From contig OZ241886.1 of the NCBI GenBank assembly GCA_965203375.1, positions 1,302,001 to 1,366,000 on the forward strand: a stretch of DNA of 64,000 bases. The letters run 5' to 3'. The notes below the pieces were generated by a model. It ran no database searches. It saw only the letters and a program-made list of their open reading frames with translations, and was not told the DNA's origin. The DNA comes from CATQHS01 sp965203375. GTDB taxonomy: Bacteria; Actinomycetota; Acidimicrobiia; Acidimicrobiales; Aldehydirespiratoraceae. The position numbers and the translations under genes were made by a program. Below, piece after piece: positions 55,700 through 64,000 of the stretch. The stretch's first letter is position 1. Every line of letters starts with the position of its first letter.

Positions 55700-58669
55700 G
55701 TGGCACGAACTTCTGAGAGGGCTTTCAACGGCCTGTTGGCGCAGGCGCTGGATGGCAGGCATCCGCGCTGGGATGTGAACGCCGAGCAGACCGGGGTGGT
55801 GGCAGGCTCGCCGGGCAAGGTGCCTGACATGGTGGTCATGCCCACAGGCCCGGCCGGGGCGCCGGTGGTGATCGAAACAGAGTACTACCCGGCCCGGCAG
55901 GTGGAGAAAGAGGCCGAGTCCAGGCTCGGGCTGGGATTGGCCGGTTCGGTGCTGGCAGTGGAGCAGGCTGTGGCTGTGGTGGTCCCGGCTGGACTGCGCG
56001 ACATCCAGCAGAGAGACTTGCCCGCCGCTATCGAAAGCGCCGAGTTCTGCTACCGGCTGGCTTCCCTGCGCCCGGGTGGTGGCGTGGAGTGGTTCCCGTC
56101 GTCGGGATGGCTCATCGGCGGGGTGGACGACCTAGCCGGGTTGTGTGAGCAGGTCACCGTCAGCGAACACGCGGTCCAGCAGGCTGCCGACGAGATGGAG
56201 CGCGCGGTGGACGCGGTCAGCCACGAACTATCCCGTGCTGTCGTGGACGCTCCGGACGTGTTGGCGAACATGGCGGCGGCTTTGAAACTGGAACCGTCGA
56301 AGCAGACCACCCGGATAGGGGTGGCGATGCTGGCCAACGCCTTTCTGTTCCAGATGGCCATTGAGGGAGACACGCACCCTGACACGGGTTGGCGGATTCC
56401 CGGACCGGCCCCCGACAGCACACGGGCTCATGTGCTCGACACGTGGTACAAAATCCTCGGCATCAACTATTGGCCGATCTTCTGGACCGCCAGCAGCGTG
56501 TTGGAGCAGATACCGGAGGCGGCGGCGCAGAGCGCCGTGCTGCCGCAACTGGTCGACATCGCGAAGTCTCTGGCCCGGCACGGTGTCGCGGCCACCGCTG
56601 ACATGGCCGGGCAGATATTCGGCAAGCTGATAGCAGACCGCAAGTTCTTGGCCACTTTCTACACCCGCCGGGAATCAGCCCGGCTGTTGGCTGAACTCGC
56701 CGTGGCTCGGATGCCGGTCGAGGACTGGTCAGACCGGGAGCGGGTCGAGTCGCTGAAGATCGCTGATTTGGCGTGCGGGACCGGGGCTCTGCTGTCCGCG
56801 GCCTACGACCGGGTCGCATCCAGGGCGCGCCGGGCCGGCTTGGACGACGCGGAACTGCACCGGGCCATGATGGAGCAGGTGCTGGTCGGGGTGGACATCA
56901 TGCCCGCCGCCGCCCATCTCACCTGCACGGCGCTGTCGGCGGCGCACCCCAAGAAGCGATACTCCGAATCGGGGATACACCGAGCTCCCTACGGGCGCGT
57001 CAAGGACACCGCTCGCTATCCCCAGACAAAGAAGGGCGACAGCGGCAGCGGAACCCACATCGGCATCGGGTCGCTGGAACTGCTCAGAGACTCTTTCAAA
57101 CAGACCAGTTGGCTGGATTCGGCCGAGATAAAGGTTCTGCCCGCCCACAAAGACGATGACACCGAAACCATCATCCTCGCGCACCGGGCCGCGGATCTGG
57201 TGATCATGAACCCGCCGTTCACCCGGCCCACTAACCACGCAATCGCCGCGGGTGTTCCGGTTCCTTCCTTTGCGGGGCTGGGAAAGGACGACGACGAGCA
57301 GGGATTGATGGCGTCGCGTTTGAGACAATTGAGTTCACCAAACAGCGTCGGACGCGGCAATGCAGGGTTGGGTTCCTTCTTTCTTGATTTAGCCCATGTC
57401 AAAATCAAACGAGGGGGCACAATCGCATTCGTGCTACCGCTCACCGTGGTGTCAGGGGCGGGATGGGAAAAAGCAAGGCAACTATTGTCCCAAGATTACA
57501 AAGACATTTTAGTGGTGTCCATCGCCGACACTGGAGCGATGCGCACAGCTTTCTCGGCGGATACCAGCATGGCGGAGGTATTGATAATAGCCACACGGCG
57601 TCGGCTGGGCGAAACCGTGGAAAGCGACGACCTCTGGGTCGTGCTGAACAACCGTCCAGCCAATCCGGTAGAAGCGGTTGAAACCGCCCGCCGGATCACC
57701 TCTCTCAACCGACACGACCAAGACATCGGCCCATTGAACATGGGAGATGCCCAGTCGGGAAGTTTCAGCCGCACGAGTTTCTCCGAAGGCTCTGGATTCG
57801 CGGTGCTGCAAAACTTCAACTTAGCGATCTGCGGCAAAGCCATGGCCGCCGGCAAACTCTGGCTGCCGCGCTTGCACGATGTACCCGGGGTAGCTCTGGT
57901 GCCTTTACAGAAATTAGGAGACCGCGGCCCGGTTCACCGCGATATCAACGGGTACACAGGCAAGCCGCGGGATTCATCCCCACGCGGCCCGTTCAACGTC
58001 GAAAAAACAACCGCATGGAAAGTGTCCGAGTATCCGATGCTGTGGGCGCACAACGCCCGACGCGAAAGCCGCCTCGTTGTTGAACCTGACACGCAAGGCA
58101 ATATCCGAACCGGCATGGAGGCCAAGGCCGAGAAGATCTGGGCTACCAAATCGCGTCTCCACTGCACCCTCGACTTCACTCTAAGTTCTCAGCCTCTCGC
58201 GGTGTGCTTAACCCCGGTTCCTTGTATCGGCGGCAGGGCATGGCCCAGTTTCGCCTTGAACAAGTCTGAATGGGAGTCCGTCGTCTTATTGTGGGCCAAC
58301 ACCACAATGGGGCTTGTAGCGTTCTGGTGGGTTGCCTCCCGACAGCAGCAAGGTCGTGCGATACTGACTGTCACCCGGCTCCCAGAACTCCCAGTCCTCG
58401 ACCCTCGGGAGTTGGCCCCGGAGCAACTGACCGCCGCAAAAACGATTTTTGACAGGTTCAAGAGTGAAGAGTTCCTGCCAGCCAATGAGGCTTATCACGA
58501 CCCGACTCGCATAGCCTTAGACGAAGCGGTCTTGATCGAGATGCTCGGGCTGCACGACACCGCCGGAACCAACGCGGACGAGGTCATGGAGTCGCTGACA
58601 GTGTTGCGCGAGCAATGGTGTCGAGAGCAGTCAGTCCACGGTGGCAAGAATACCCGGCCACAGCCGTAG
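55700..58669 (+). CDS. Large N6-adenine DNA methyltransferase with an N-terminal nuclease-like segment
   Basis: A 989-residue DNA methyltransferase. The SAM motif is IADLACGTGALLSAAYD (about residue 354), the catalytic motif is VIMNPPFTRP (about 496), and the preceding block is KFLATFYTRRESARLLAEL, all gamma-class. The N-terminal ~100 residues read PDMVVMPTGPAGAPVVIETEYY; this is like a PD-(D/E)XK core (PD-...-E-x-E) with the Lys replaced by Glu, so nuclease activity is doubtful. No target-recognition domain is obvious. GC is about 62%, higher than the two genes before it, so it may come from another source. It could give self-protection to this locus. Confidence 0.85.
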   Translation: MARTSERAFNGLLAQALDGRHPRWDVNAEQTGVVAGSPGKVPDMVVMPTGPAGAPVVIETEYYPARQVEKEAESRLGLGLAGSVLAVEQAVAVVVPAGLRDIQQRDLPAAIESAEFCYRLASLRPGGGVEWFPSSGWLIGGVDDLAGLCEQVTVSEHAVQQAADEMERAVDAVSHELSRAVVDAPDVLANMAAALKLEPSKQTTRIGVAMLANAFLFQMAIEGDTHPDTGWRIPGPAPDSTRAHVLDTWYKILGINYWPIFWTASSVLEQIPEAAAQSAVLPQLVDIAKSLARHGVAATADMAGQIFGKLIADRKFLATFYTRRESARLLAELAVARMPVEDWSDRERVESLKIADLACGTGALLSAAYDRVASRARRAGLDDAELHRAMMEQVLVGVDIMPAAAHLTCTALSAAHPKKRYSESGIHRAPYGRVKDTARYPQTKKGDSGSGTHIGIGSLELLRDSFKQTSWLDSAEIKVLPAHKDDDTETIILAHRAADLVIMNPPFTRPTNHAIAAGVPVPSFAGLGKDDDEQGLMASRLRQLSSPNSVGRGNAGLGSFFLDLAHVKIKRGGTIAFVLPLTVVSGAGWEKARQLLSQDYKDILVVSIADTGAMRTAFSADTSMAEVLIIATRRRLGETVESDDLWVVLNNRPANPVEAVETARRITSLNRHDQDIGPLNMGDAQSGSFSRTSFSEGSGFAVLQNFNLAICGKAMAAGKLWLPRLHDVPGVALVPLQKLGDRGPVHRDINGYTGKPRDSSPRGPFNVEKTTAWKVSEYPMLWAHNARRESRLVVEPDTQGNIRTGMEAKAEKIWATKSRLHCTLDFTLSSQPLAVCLTPVPCIGGRAWPSFALNKSEWESVVLLWANTTMGLVAFWWVASRQQQGRAILTVTRLPELPVLDPRELAPEQLTAAKTIFDRFKSEEFLPANEAYHDPTRIALDEAVLIEMLGLHDTAGTNADEVMESLTVLREQWCREQSVHGGKNTRPQP

Positions 58670-58785
58670 CCTGCCGCTTCGCCCCTCGGTCGGGTTGAAC
58701 ACCCCGACCGATCAGAAGTCAAGTAGAACTAAGCTAGGGCCTGTCGCCCGGTTGTGTAAAACTTAGCGACCTTGATCCAGCAAAG

Positions 58786-60015
58786 TTAACTACCATAAGG
58801 CTGTCGTTCGACATATACCTCAGAAGTGGCGACAAGAGAAGCGATGCTCGGAGTGGAGTCAGAGCCGGGGCTCACAACCGCGGCGAGAATGCGTAGCCAT
58901 GTACCCGACTCATACTGCGCCGTTTCATCAGAGACACGGAGAAGCACGTCATCGCCGTTAGCTAGATGAAGTCTCCAACTCTTCGGTCCGCTCTGTTCGA
59001 CTACCTGGCCGCGCAAGTCCAAAAACCCTTCAGTGGACGCCTCCATTGCGAACGAGTGCCAGTACGGGTCACACAGATGTCTGACTGGGCAGAAACGACA
59101 CTTCTCTTCGCTTGGACTTGCCTGAGGAGGTTCTTCAGCTAGCCGGCTGGACAGATCTTTGATTCGTGCAACGGTCTGAATCTCAAGATCATCAAGTTCA
59201 TCAGCATCGGGTATGTCGACCTCTACATCCTCATTAGGATAAGATACCGTGAGACGGGTAGCATAAGGGCGAGACGGGTCAAGATTATCGTGGCGTGACC
59301 AGATTAGAGCGTATATGCGAAGCTGTTCGGAATAGTTATCCGAGGATGCACCAGTCTTGTAATCTACTATATGGACGTCTCGACCACTAATCGTCACGAG
59401 GTCTGCCCGGCCATTCATCTGAAGCCTAGTAGATCGTAGTGGCATCTCAGGATAGGAGCCGTCGATCAAATGTAAGCGCGTAGTTGTCTGCGATTCCGAT
59501 CGGTAACCCTTCTTTCTGGAGTATAAGCGATCTACATCTGTAGAAATGATCGATCGATAGAGGAGTGACTGTATCGTCTGGCGCATTTCAGCACTCCGAA
59601 GGGTAAGCCCCTGCCTGAGATATTCGAGCCGGTTGTGGCATCTCGGATTCTTCTTTAACTGTTCAATCTTCTCGTCGGTTACTCTCAGAATGATGGCGCT
59701 ATAGCCACCTAGTGAACGAAGAACTGCAACCGCCTCAGGAGCTTGGGTGCTGGTGCAACCGCTATCAATGAGCGCTCGAATAATGATCTCTAGACTCTCA
59801 TGAACTACTGTTCCAGTCAACGCCGCAACGTTAGGTGAATCTGGATACCCATTCTCTTCCCAAAGATCTGGGTACATGGCCCTCCTTAGGCTCCACCGCA
59901 GGGGGCAGGTCTCAGCCTCTAAGATGCCCGAAAAACTGAACCACTGAGGAGGTTCAGGCCAAAATCCCTTGATACCGTTTATGGCAAGGTCGATACTGCG
60001 GCTAGTTCTTGACAC
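58786..60015 (-). CDS. PD-(D/E)XK nuclease with Fe-S-type cysteines
   Basis: A RecB/AddB/Cas4-like nuclease of ~409 residues. The core is NGRADLVTISGRDVHIVDYKTG (D-x12-DYK). Four cysteines fit a [4Fe-4S] cluster: one early in ETCPLRWSL and three in CRFCPVRHLC near the C-terminus. This is the AddB/Cas4 pattern, so it may act on DNA ends with the adjacent helicase. The start is uncertain: GTG 60015 overlaps the helicase stop by 14 bp, whereas TTG 60072 would overlap by 71 bp; neither has a clear ribosome-binding site. It is downstream of and overlaps the DUF1998 helicase gene, so the two are co-expressed. Confidence 0.85.
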   Translation of the reverse strand: MSRTSRSIDLAINGIKGFWPEPPQWFSFSGILEAETCPLRWSLRRAMYPDLWEENGYPDSPNVAALTGTVVHESLEIIIRALIDSGCTSTQAPEAVAVLRSLGGYSAIILRVTDEKIEQLKKNPRCHNRLEYLRQGLTLRSAEMRQTIQSLLYRSIISTDVDRLYSRKKGYRSESQTTTRLHLIDGSYPEMPLRSTRLQMNGRADLVTISGRDVHIVDYKTGASSDNYSEQLRIYALIWSRHDNLDPSRPYATRLTVSYPNEDVEVDIPDADELDDLEIQTVARIKDLSSRLAEEPPQASPSEEKCRFCPVRHLCDPYWHSFAMEASTEGFLDLRGQVVEQSGPKSWRLHLANGDDVLLRVSDETAQYESGTWLRILAAVVSPGSDSTPSIASLVATSEVYVERQPYGS

Positions 60016-63000
60016 GTCGGATGATTTGGAGGCTGGCAGCCGGGAGGTTCTGACTGATGAGGATGTCGTCAACTAGTTCAACTGGTGTGCTGACACTGAA
60101 TTCTTTAGCATCCCGCAAAATAGGGTCAGGAGGATAGTCAGGCGTCAGTGGACCGTGAGTGCCGATGATGAGGACACCGTCTTCTGTGATGGCTGCGATT
60201 GGAGCGATGACTTCGCCGACGCCTTGAATCTCGATCGGCATGCTCCGCCGGAATTCAACTGCTTCAAGACTATGGCGGGTAAGGTCTTCAAACAGTCGAT
60301 CTGTCGACCGTTCAATTCTTGCTGAATCAAGGACTGGTTCTCTATTATGAAGGAGGTACTGGAGAAGGCTTGCACCAACAAAACGATCCAAATATTGATG
60401 TTCGAATCGATTCTTGAAGCTGCGCAGGCACCGGTAACAACTCTTGTCGCAGTTCGCCGGGCAGTTTTTTAGTAGGTCGAGGGCACTTTGAAGAATCGGC
60501 AGACCATGACGACCGACTTCTTGGGCGAAGCCCGCTCCGCCTGGTAATGTATCGTACAAATAAATCTCAGCCTCAAAACCGCTCTTTCCCAGATCAGTCA
60601 AAGCAGGGCGATACTCCGCTTGAAGTTCGCCGACTTCGATTTCAAGTTGTCTTGTGGCGCAAATGGTTATCGCTTCGGAAACTGTGCGCATCGCGACGGT
60701 GGTTGACAAGAATTCAGGCCGAAGAGTCAAAGGTTCATCTACACGTAAAGAGATTAGCAGAACGTCAGACACGAAGTCAGTGCCAAGCACCAAGCCCCGC
60801 GTGCCTCTACCTCCCGGACACTCTGGCTCTTTCTGGTCGGGGAAAGGTTTGGTATGCGTTGAGTGAATGTTCCCTGAAGAGATAGCAGTCTGCTCAATTA
60901 GGCCGCATCTAGTACAGTATGTGTATCCTTCTTGGTTGGGGCCAGTATTGGTGACTATTAAGAAAGTTCTCTGATAGAACTGCCGAATTCGTGGAGTTAA
61001 TGACTGCCAACTTGTTGATTCTACTGGGAACGGCGTAACTAATTTAGCGCGAGTTGCATAGCTTCGTGTCGGTTGGTCATCCGGTGATGTTCCCTCAGAC
61101 TTTGTGTATGGATGTGCAAACCCCGGAGGTCGTATCCAATTACGTGCCTTCCCAAACTTAGCTTCCGCGCCACATGCGGGACAATCGCGCATTTCGTCTA
61201 GTTCAGCATCTGATGGTGACTCAGTTTTTGCATAGTGACAAATGGAACACTCAAAGTACAAGCGACGGTCGGCCCACGCGGTCTGCCGGTCGGATCGCAT
61301 CGGCGAGTAAAGGGCCCCAGAGGTCCATAGCTTCCCATCGATCCAGACTTCTTTTCCTGGCGCGTACTGTGAAAGAGCGATCGGCAGCCCCTGACTCGGG
61401 GCGTATTGGAACTCCGGCCTGTAATTGGTAGAACTGTCTACATCGAACACGTGGAATGAGACTACGTCTGTAGGGAAAGCATATCGAGGCAGCACGCCCT
61501 TGTAAAGTAATCTATCGAGTAGGTTCTCTCTTGCTCTCCGTGGGTTACTCCTCTCTTCTCCCGTTTCTGCTGGCAATTCAGGTGTATGATCATCACCTTC
61601 AACATCACTGTGATATGATACTAGCTGTGATCGTGACTCTGATGTCGCTGCGTTATCAGACAGATGTTGGTCAAGAGCCCATTCGAGCTTCTGGACCGTG
61701 TGACTAGCGAAATTATCAAGAATAGTCGTCCGGTCCTCATCAGATAGTTGATGTGGCAGCCACGAATCTAGCTCTGATCTAAGATGTCGGGTTTCCTCAG
61801 TAAGCCACTTCCGAAAGTCCTTTAGGTTTAATGGCGAGGAAACCTGCAAGAAGTCATCAACCTTGCCAAGAACTTCGAAAAGCTGTGGTTGAGACTCAGG
61901 TTCGATTGTTGGAAGGCGAGCCGAATGGTATCGATGTAGTAGAAATGCTGTAACGTGGCGACGAGCTATCTCGATATTGTCTAAGGACAGAATAGGATCG
62001 TGGACACTGCCTCGAATCATAGAATCCGGTTCACGAAAGTAATATTCATCGTGGCTGTCAGCACTACCAAATGCGGTGACCGTAGCAGTAGCCTTACCAC
62101 GGCGGCCTGCTCGGCCAGAACGCTGTTGGTAACTCGCTCGAGATGGGGGCATGTTTCGTAGCGCCACTCCCGACAATGATCCGATATCGATCCCTACTTC
62201 CATTGTCGTGGTGCATGATAAGACATCAACAGCGGAGCGACCCGGTTGGTCCGTCGCACCTGAGAAGTCAATGTCCTGGAAGAGTAGTTCGTGCTCCTCA
62301 GCTTTAGAGAAGACGGCATCTCCGTGTGCATCCCCCAGTTGCGCAGTGTGTTCGGCGGCGACAATGACGGTTGGTGGCTTAGGATCATGTGCGAGAGCGC
62401 GGACTGTGCTCTGCCGGTAATAGCCTTTACGTGCTCGGAATACCGAATCCTTTTCAGGATCGATCTCTTCAACATCGTTTCTAAAGCAGGCAACGCATCT
62501 AGACTCTCCAGGGAAGGGACGCTGTGTGGTCTTGCAGGTACGACAATAGGCCCAAGCATCTTCGGTATTGAGCGTTAGTCGTGAAGCCCTCATTCTAAAT
62601 GTGCCACCGTGAGGCTCGCAGAGATGCTTCAGCAAGATAGGTATCCACAGCTTCTCAAAGTTCTTGCCTATCTCACTATCTTCAAACCACTTTGCCATGC
62701 GCCTAAATTTGCCCTTGTGTCCCCTAACCTCTGTCATCCACCACGAGGCGGGCATTTTAGGAAACCATATACCAGGGGCAGTCCAATGACTAATCCAAAG
62801 TCGGACAAGAGCGAGCCGTTGTTCTTCTGAATCGAACGAAGGGAGAGACGGTAGTCCATCAAGAAGCTTATCGCGGTCGCGGTCACGTTCCGCCAAAGAA
62901 CCGAGAGCCAGAGATTGAAGGCCGGTCCATTTGTCGCTGAGAGTTGTGACAATTCCTCGGAGGAGTGAGATAGGAACTGATGCCGACTTTGCTCCATCAA

Positions 63001-64000
63001 ACAGGTCTTCGATTTCAGCCGGATCGCCTAAGCCACCAGTGCGTGCCAGAGTCTCGATATCGCGCTGCAACTGCATGGATTCTCCGGCCTTCAATTCGGG
63101 TCTAAGCCGAATGTCGCTTATGCGCGCTCCAAGCATCACAGCAAGATAGAGATCTTCGAGGCTAAGGCGATGGCTAATTGACTGGTGCCGTCGGAGTTCT
63201 CGAAAGCCAAGCAACATGAGAGGACGCAGCACGTCGCGCATAGCGTAGGTTTGGAGATTAGGTGCAAGCCGTGCAGCCACCTGCCGCGAGTCAGAGAACG
63301 TCAACACCTTTCTACCTCGGAGAGGGGCAAACTCGGTGGCTGCTTGGGATCCGGGAGGCTGAACTTCAAGCTGACGGGTAACGACAGCCTGGAATGGCAT
63401 ATCGCCTTTCGTTTGGTGATCTTGAACTGACGATCGGCCGTACCCAGCCTGCTGGTCGCAAATTCCGCACGGACGGAATTCTCCACCTAGACGATCGGAT
63501 TCATCCGTCCCTTCTTCGTCACCTTCAACTATGCCGCCTTTGCGATCTTTGGGGAGGAAAACGATTCTTTTTCTGTCCCCCAACTCGTCTGGATTTAAGC
63601 GACCAGTAATTAGATCTAATTCAAAACGCTCGGTCATGTTTGGCATCGGTCTTTCCAGACAAATGTCCAGTAGATTGAGTTGGAAGACTTCGCTTGCCGT
63701 TGACTTGAATTGTTCGCCCGGTTCCGGCCACAGGAAAGTCGGCTCCTGCAGGTCGTCGGTATAACCCCTTGCATATGCCGCACCACAATGCCTGCATGTA
63801 TACAGCTCAAGCACTCGCGCCCCACAAATGCAACTGTCGCGTGGTTGTGAGTACAGTTTCCCTATCGGTCCTTGTCCATCGACCTCTGGGCAGTCTGAAT
63901 CAAGGCAGGCCCATAATCCTGGCAGACCTCGGAGAAATGTATGGATACGACAAGGTAGTAATCCTGGATCTTCTGGAGCAGGCCGCGCGAGGCAGCCAAT
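60002..64000 (-). CDS. Very large DUF1998 SF2 helicase, DruE-like (cut by window end)
   Basis: At least 1332 residues of a giant SF2 helicase; the frame is open to the right-hand edge, so the N-terminal motor with Walker A and DEAD/H box lies outside. Present here are two zinc-binding Cys clusters near the edge (CICGARVLELYTCRHCG and others), the helicase C-terminal half (LTFSDSRQVAARLAPNLQTY), motif V (CTTTMEVGIDIGSLSGV) and motif VI (QQRSGRAGRRGKATATV). The DUF1998/MZB block is near the C-terminus: YDTLPGGAGFAQEVGRHG, with NCPANCDKSCYRCLRSFKN. Very long DUF1998 helicases are the hallmark (DruE) of Druantia systems; DISARM DrmB is shorter. Confidence 0.85.
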   Translation of the reverse strand: MGCLARPAPEDPGLLPCRIHTFLRGLPGLWACLDSDCPEVDGQGPIGKLYSQPRDSCICGARVLELYTCRHCGAAYARGYTDDLQEPTFLWPEPGEQFKSTASEVFQLNLLDICLERPMPNMTERFELDLITGRLNPDELGDRKRIVFLPKDRKGGIVEGDEEGTDESDRLGGEFRPCGICDQQAGYGRSSVQDHQTKGDMPFQAVVTRQLEVQPPGSQAATEFAPLRGRKVLTFSDSRQVAARLAPNLQTYAMRDVLRPLMLLGFRELRRHQSISHRLSLEDLYLAVMLGARISDIRLRPELKAGESMQLQRDIETLARTGGLGDPAEIEDLFDGAKSASVPISLLRGIVTTLSDKWTGLQSLALGSLAERDRDRDKLLDGLPSLPSFDSEEQRLALVRLWISHWTAPGIWFPKMPASWWMTEVRGHKGKFRRMAKWFEDSEIGKNFEKLWIPILLKHLCEPHGGTFRMRASRLTLNTEDAWAYCRTCKTTQRPFPGESRCVACFRNDVEEIDPEKDSVFRARKGYYRQSTVRALAHDPKPPTVIVAAEHTAQLGDAHGDAVFSKAEEHELLFQDIDFSGATDQPGRSAVDVLSCTTTMEVGIDIGSLSGVALRNMPPSRASYQQRSGRAGRRGKATATVTAFGSADSHDEYYFREPDSMIRGSVHDPILSLDNIEIARRHVTAFLLHRYHSARLPTIEPESQPQLFEVLGKVDDFLQVSSPLNLKDFRKWLTEETRHLRSELDSWLPHQLSDEDRTTILDNFASHTVQKLEWALDQHLSDNAATSESRSQLVSYHSDVEGDDHTPELPAETGEERSNPRRARENLLDRLLYKGVLPRYAFPTDVVSFHVFDVDSSTNYRPEFQYAPSQGLPIALSQYAPGKEVWIDGKLWTSGALYSPMRSDRQTAWADRRLYFECSICHYAKTESPSDAELDEMRDCPACGAEAKFGKARNWIRPPGFAHPYTKSEGTSPDDQPTRSYATRAKLVTPFPVESTSWQSLTPRIRQFYQRTFLIVTNTGPNQEGYTYCTRCGLIEQTAISSGNIHSTHTKPFPDQKEPECPGGRGTRGLVLGTDFVSDVLLISLRVDEPLTLRPEFLSTTVAMRTVSEAITICATRQLEIEVGELQAEYRPALTDLGKSGFEAEIYLYDTLPGGAGFAQEVGRHGLPILQSALDLLKNCPANCDKSCYRCLRSFKNRFEHQYLDRFVGASLLQYLLHNREPVLDSARIERSTDRLFEDLTRHSLEAVEFRRSMPIEIQGVGEVIAPIAAITEDGVLIIGTHGPLTPDYPPDPILRDAKEFSVSTPVELVDDILISQNLPAASLQIIRRVKN

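Noticed and set aside
51765..64000. DISARM system
   Set aside because: A DUF1998 helicase with a DNA methylase is suggestive, but no DrmC-type phospholipase D protein and no separate DrmA is seen, the helicase is far longer than DrmB, and a DUF4338-like protein favours Druantia.

Overview
The window is a high-GC actinobacterial chromosome segment. I infer class Acidimicrobiia or a near relative from the gene mix: a groEL not linked to groES, a fused ispDF, HelD, an LppM-like lipoprotein, and a coproporphyrin-type heme pathway (hemE, cgoX, chdC/hemQ). Housekeeping genes are about 70% GC and start often with GTG. Several insertions are clearly AT-richer and carry almost all of the defence-type genes. 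Coding-strand shadows are extensive because of the GC bias and are left out.

Layout. 1-4.5 kb: 3' end of clpC, a lipoprotein/HAD fusion, ispDF, rlmB. 4.5-7.3 kb: an islet with a HicAB toxin-antitoxin pair bracketed by a duplicated rlmB 3' end, an Nmad2-like protein and a DNA methyltransferase. 7.4-18.8 kb: lhgO, tRNA-Thr, a LytR_C protein, glycerate kinase, a MoaD-like carrier, groEL with a CIRCE operator, nitrobindin, fdhD, hemQ, methyltransferase, Nudix and lipase genes, with two clusters of a hairpin repeat between them. 18.8-20.8 kb: an mrr restriction gene cut by an IS630-family element at a TA site. 20.9-31.4 kb: a one-chain MNT-HEPN protein, a molybdopterin oxidoreductase, PAC2, acetoacetyl-CoA synthetase, GNAT, sugar dehydrogenase, TesB, GtrA, methyltransferase. 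31.4-34.2 kb: an AT-rich type II restriction-modification pair. 34.2-50 kb: a glycoside/lipid cluster, lnt, cgoX, hemE, patatin, helD and lhr.

50-64 kb is the most interesting part. A small DUF2335 cassette follows lhr and is bracketed by a decayed copy of the lhr 3' end. Then comes a probable anti-phage locus: a GHKL ATPase, a DUF4338/DruA-like protein, a large N6-adenine methyltransferase and, convergently, a PD-(D/E)XK nuclease with Fe-S-type cysteines overlapping a very large DUF1998 helicase (DruE-like) that runs off the window. DruA-like and DruE-like proteins are Druantia hallmarks, but the partners differ from the described Druantia types, so this may be an undescribed variant.

Two structural themes recur. 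First, two cassettes (hicAB and the DUF2335 pair) sit between a gene and a second copy of that gene's own 3' end. Second, at least seven gene junctions carry direct repeats spaced 67-73 bp apart.
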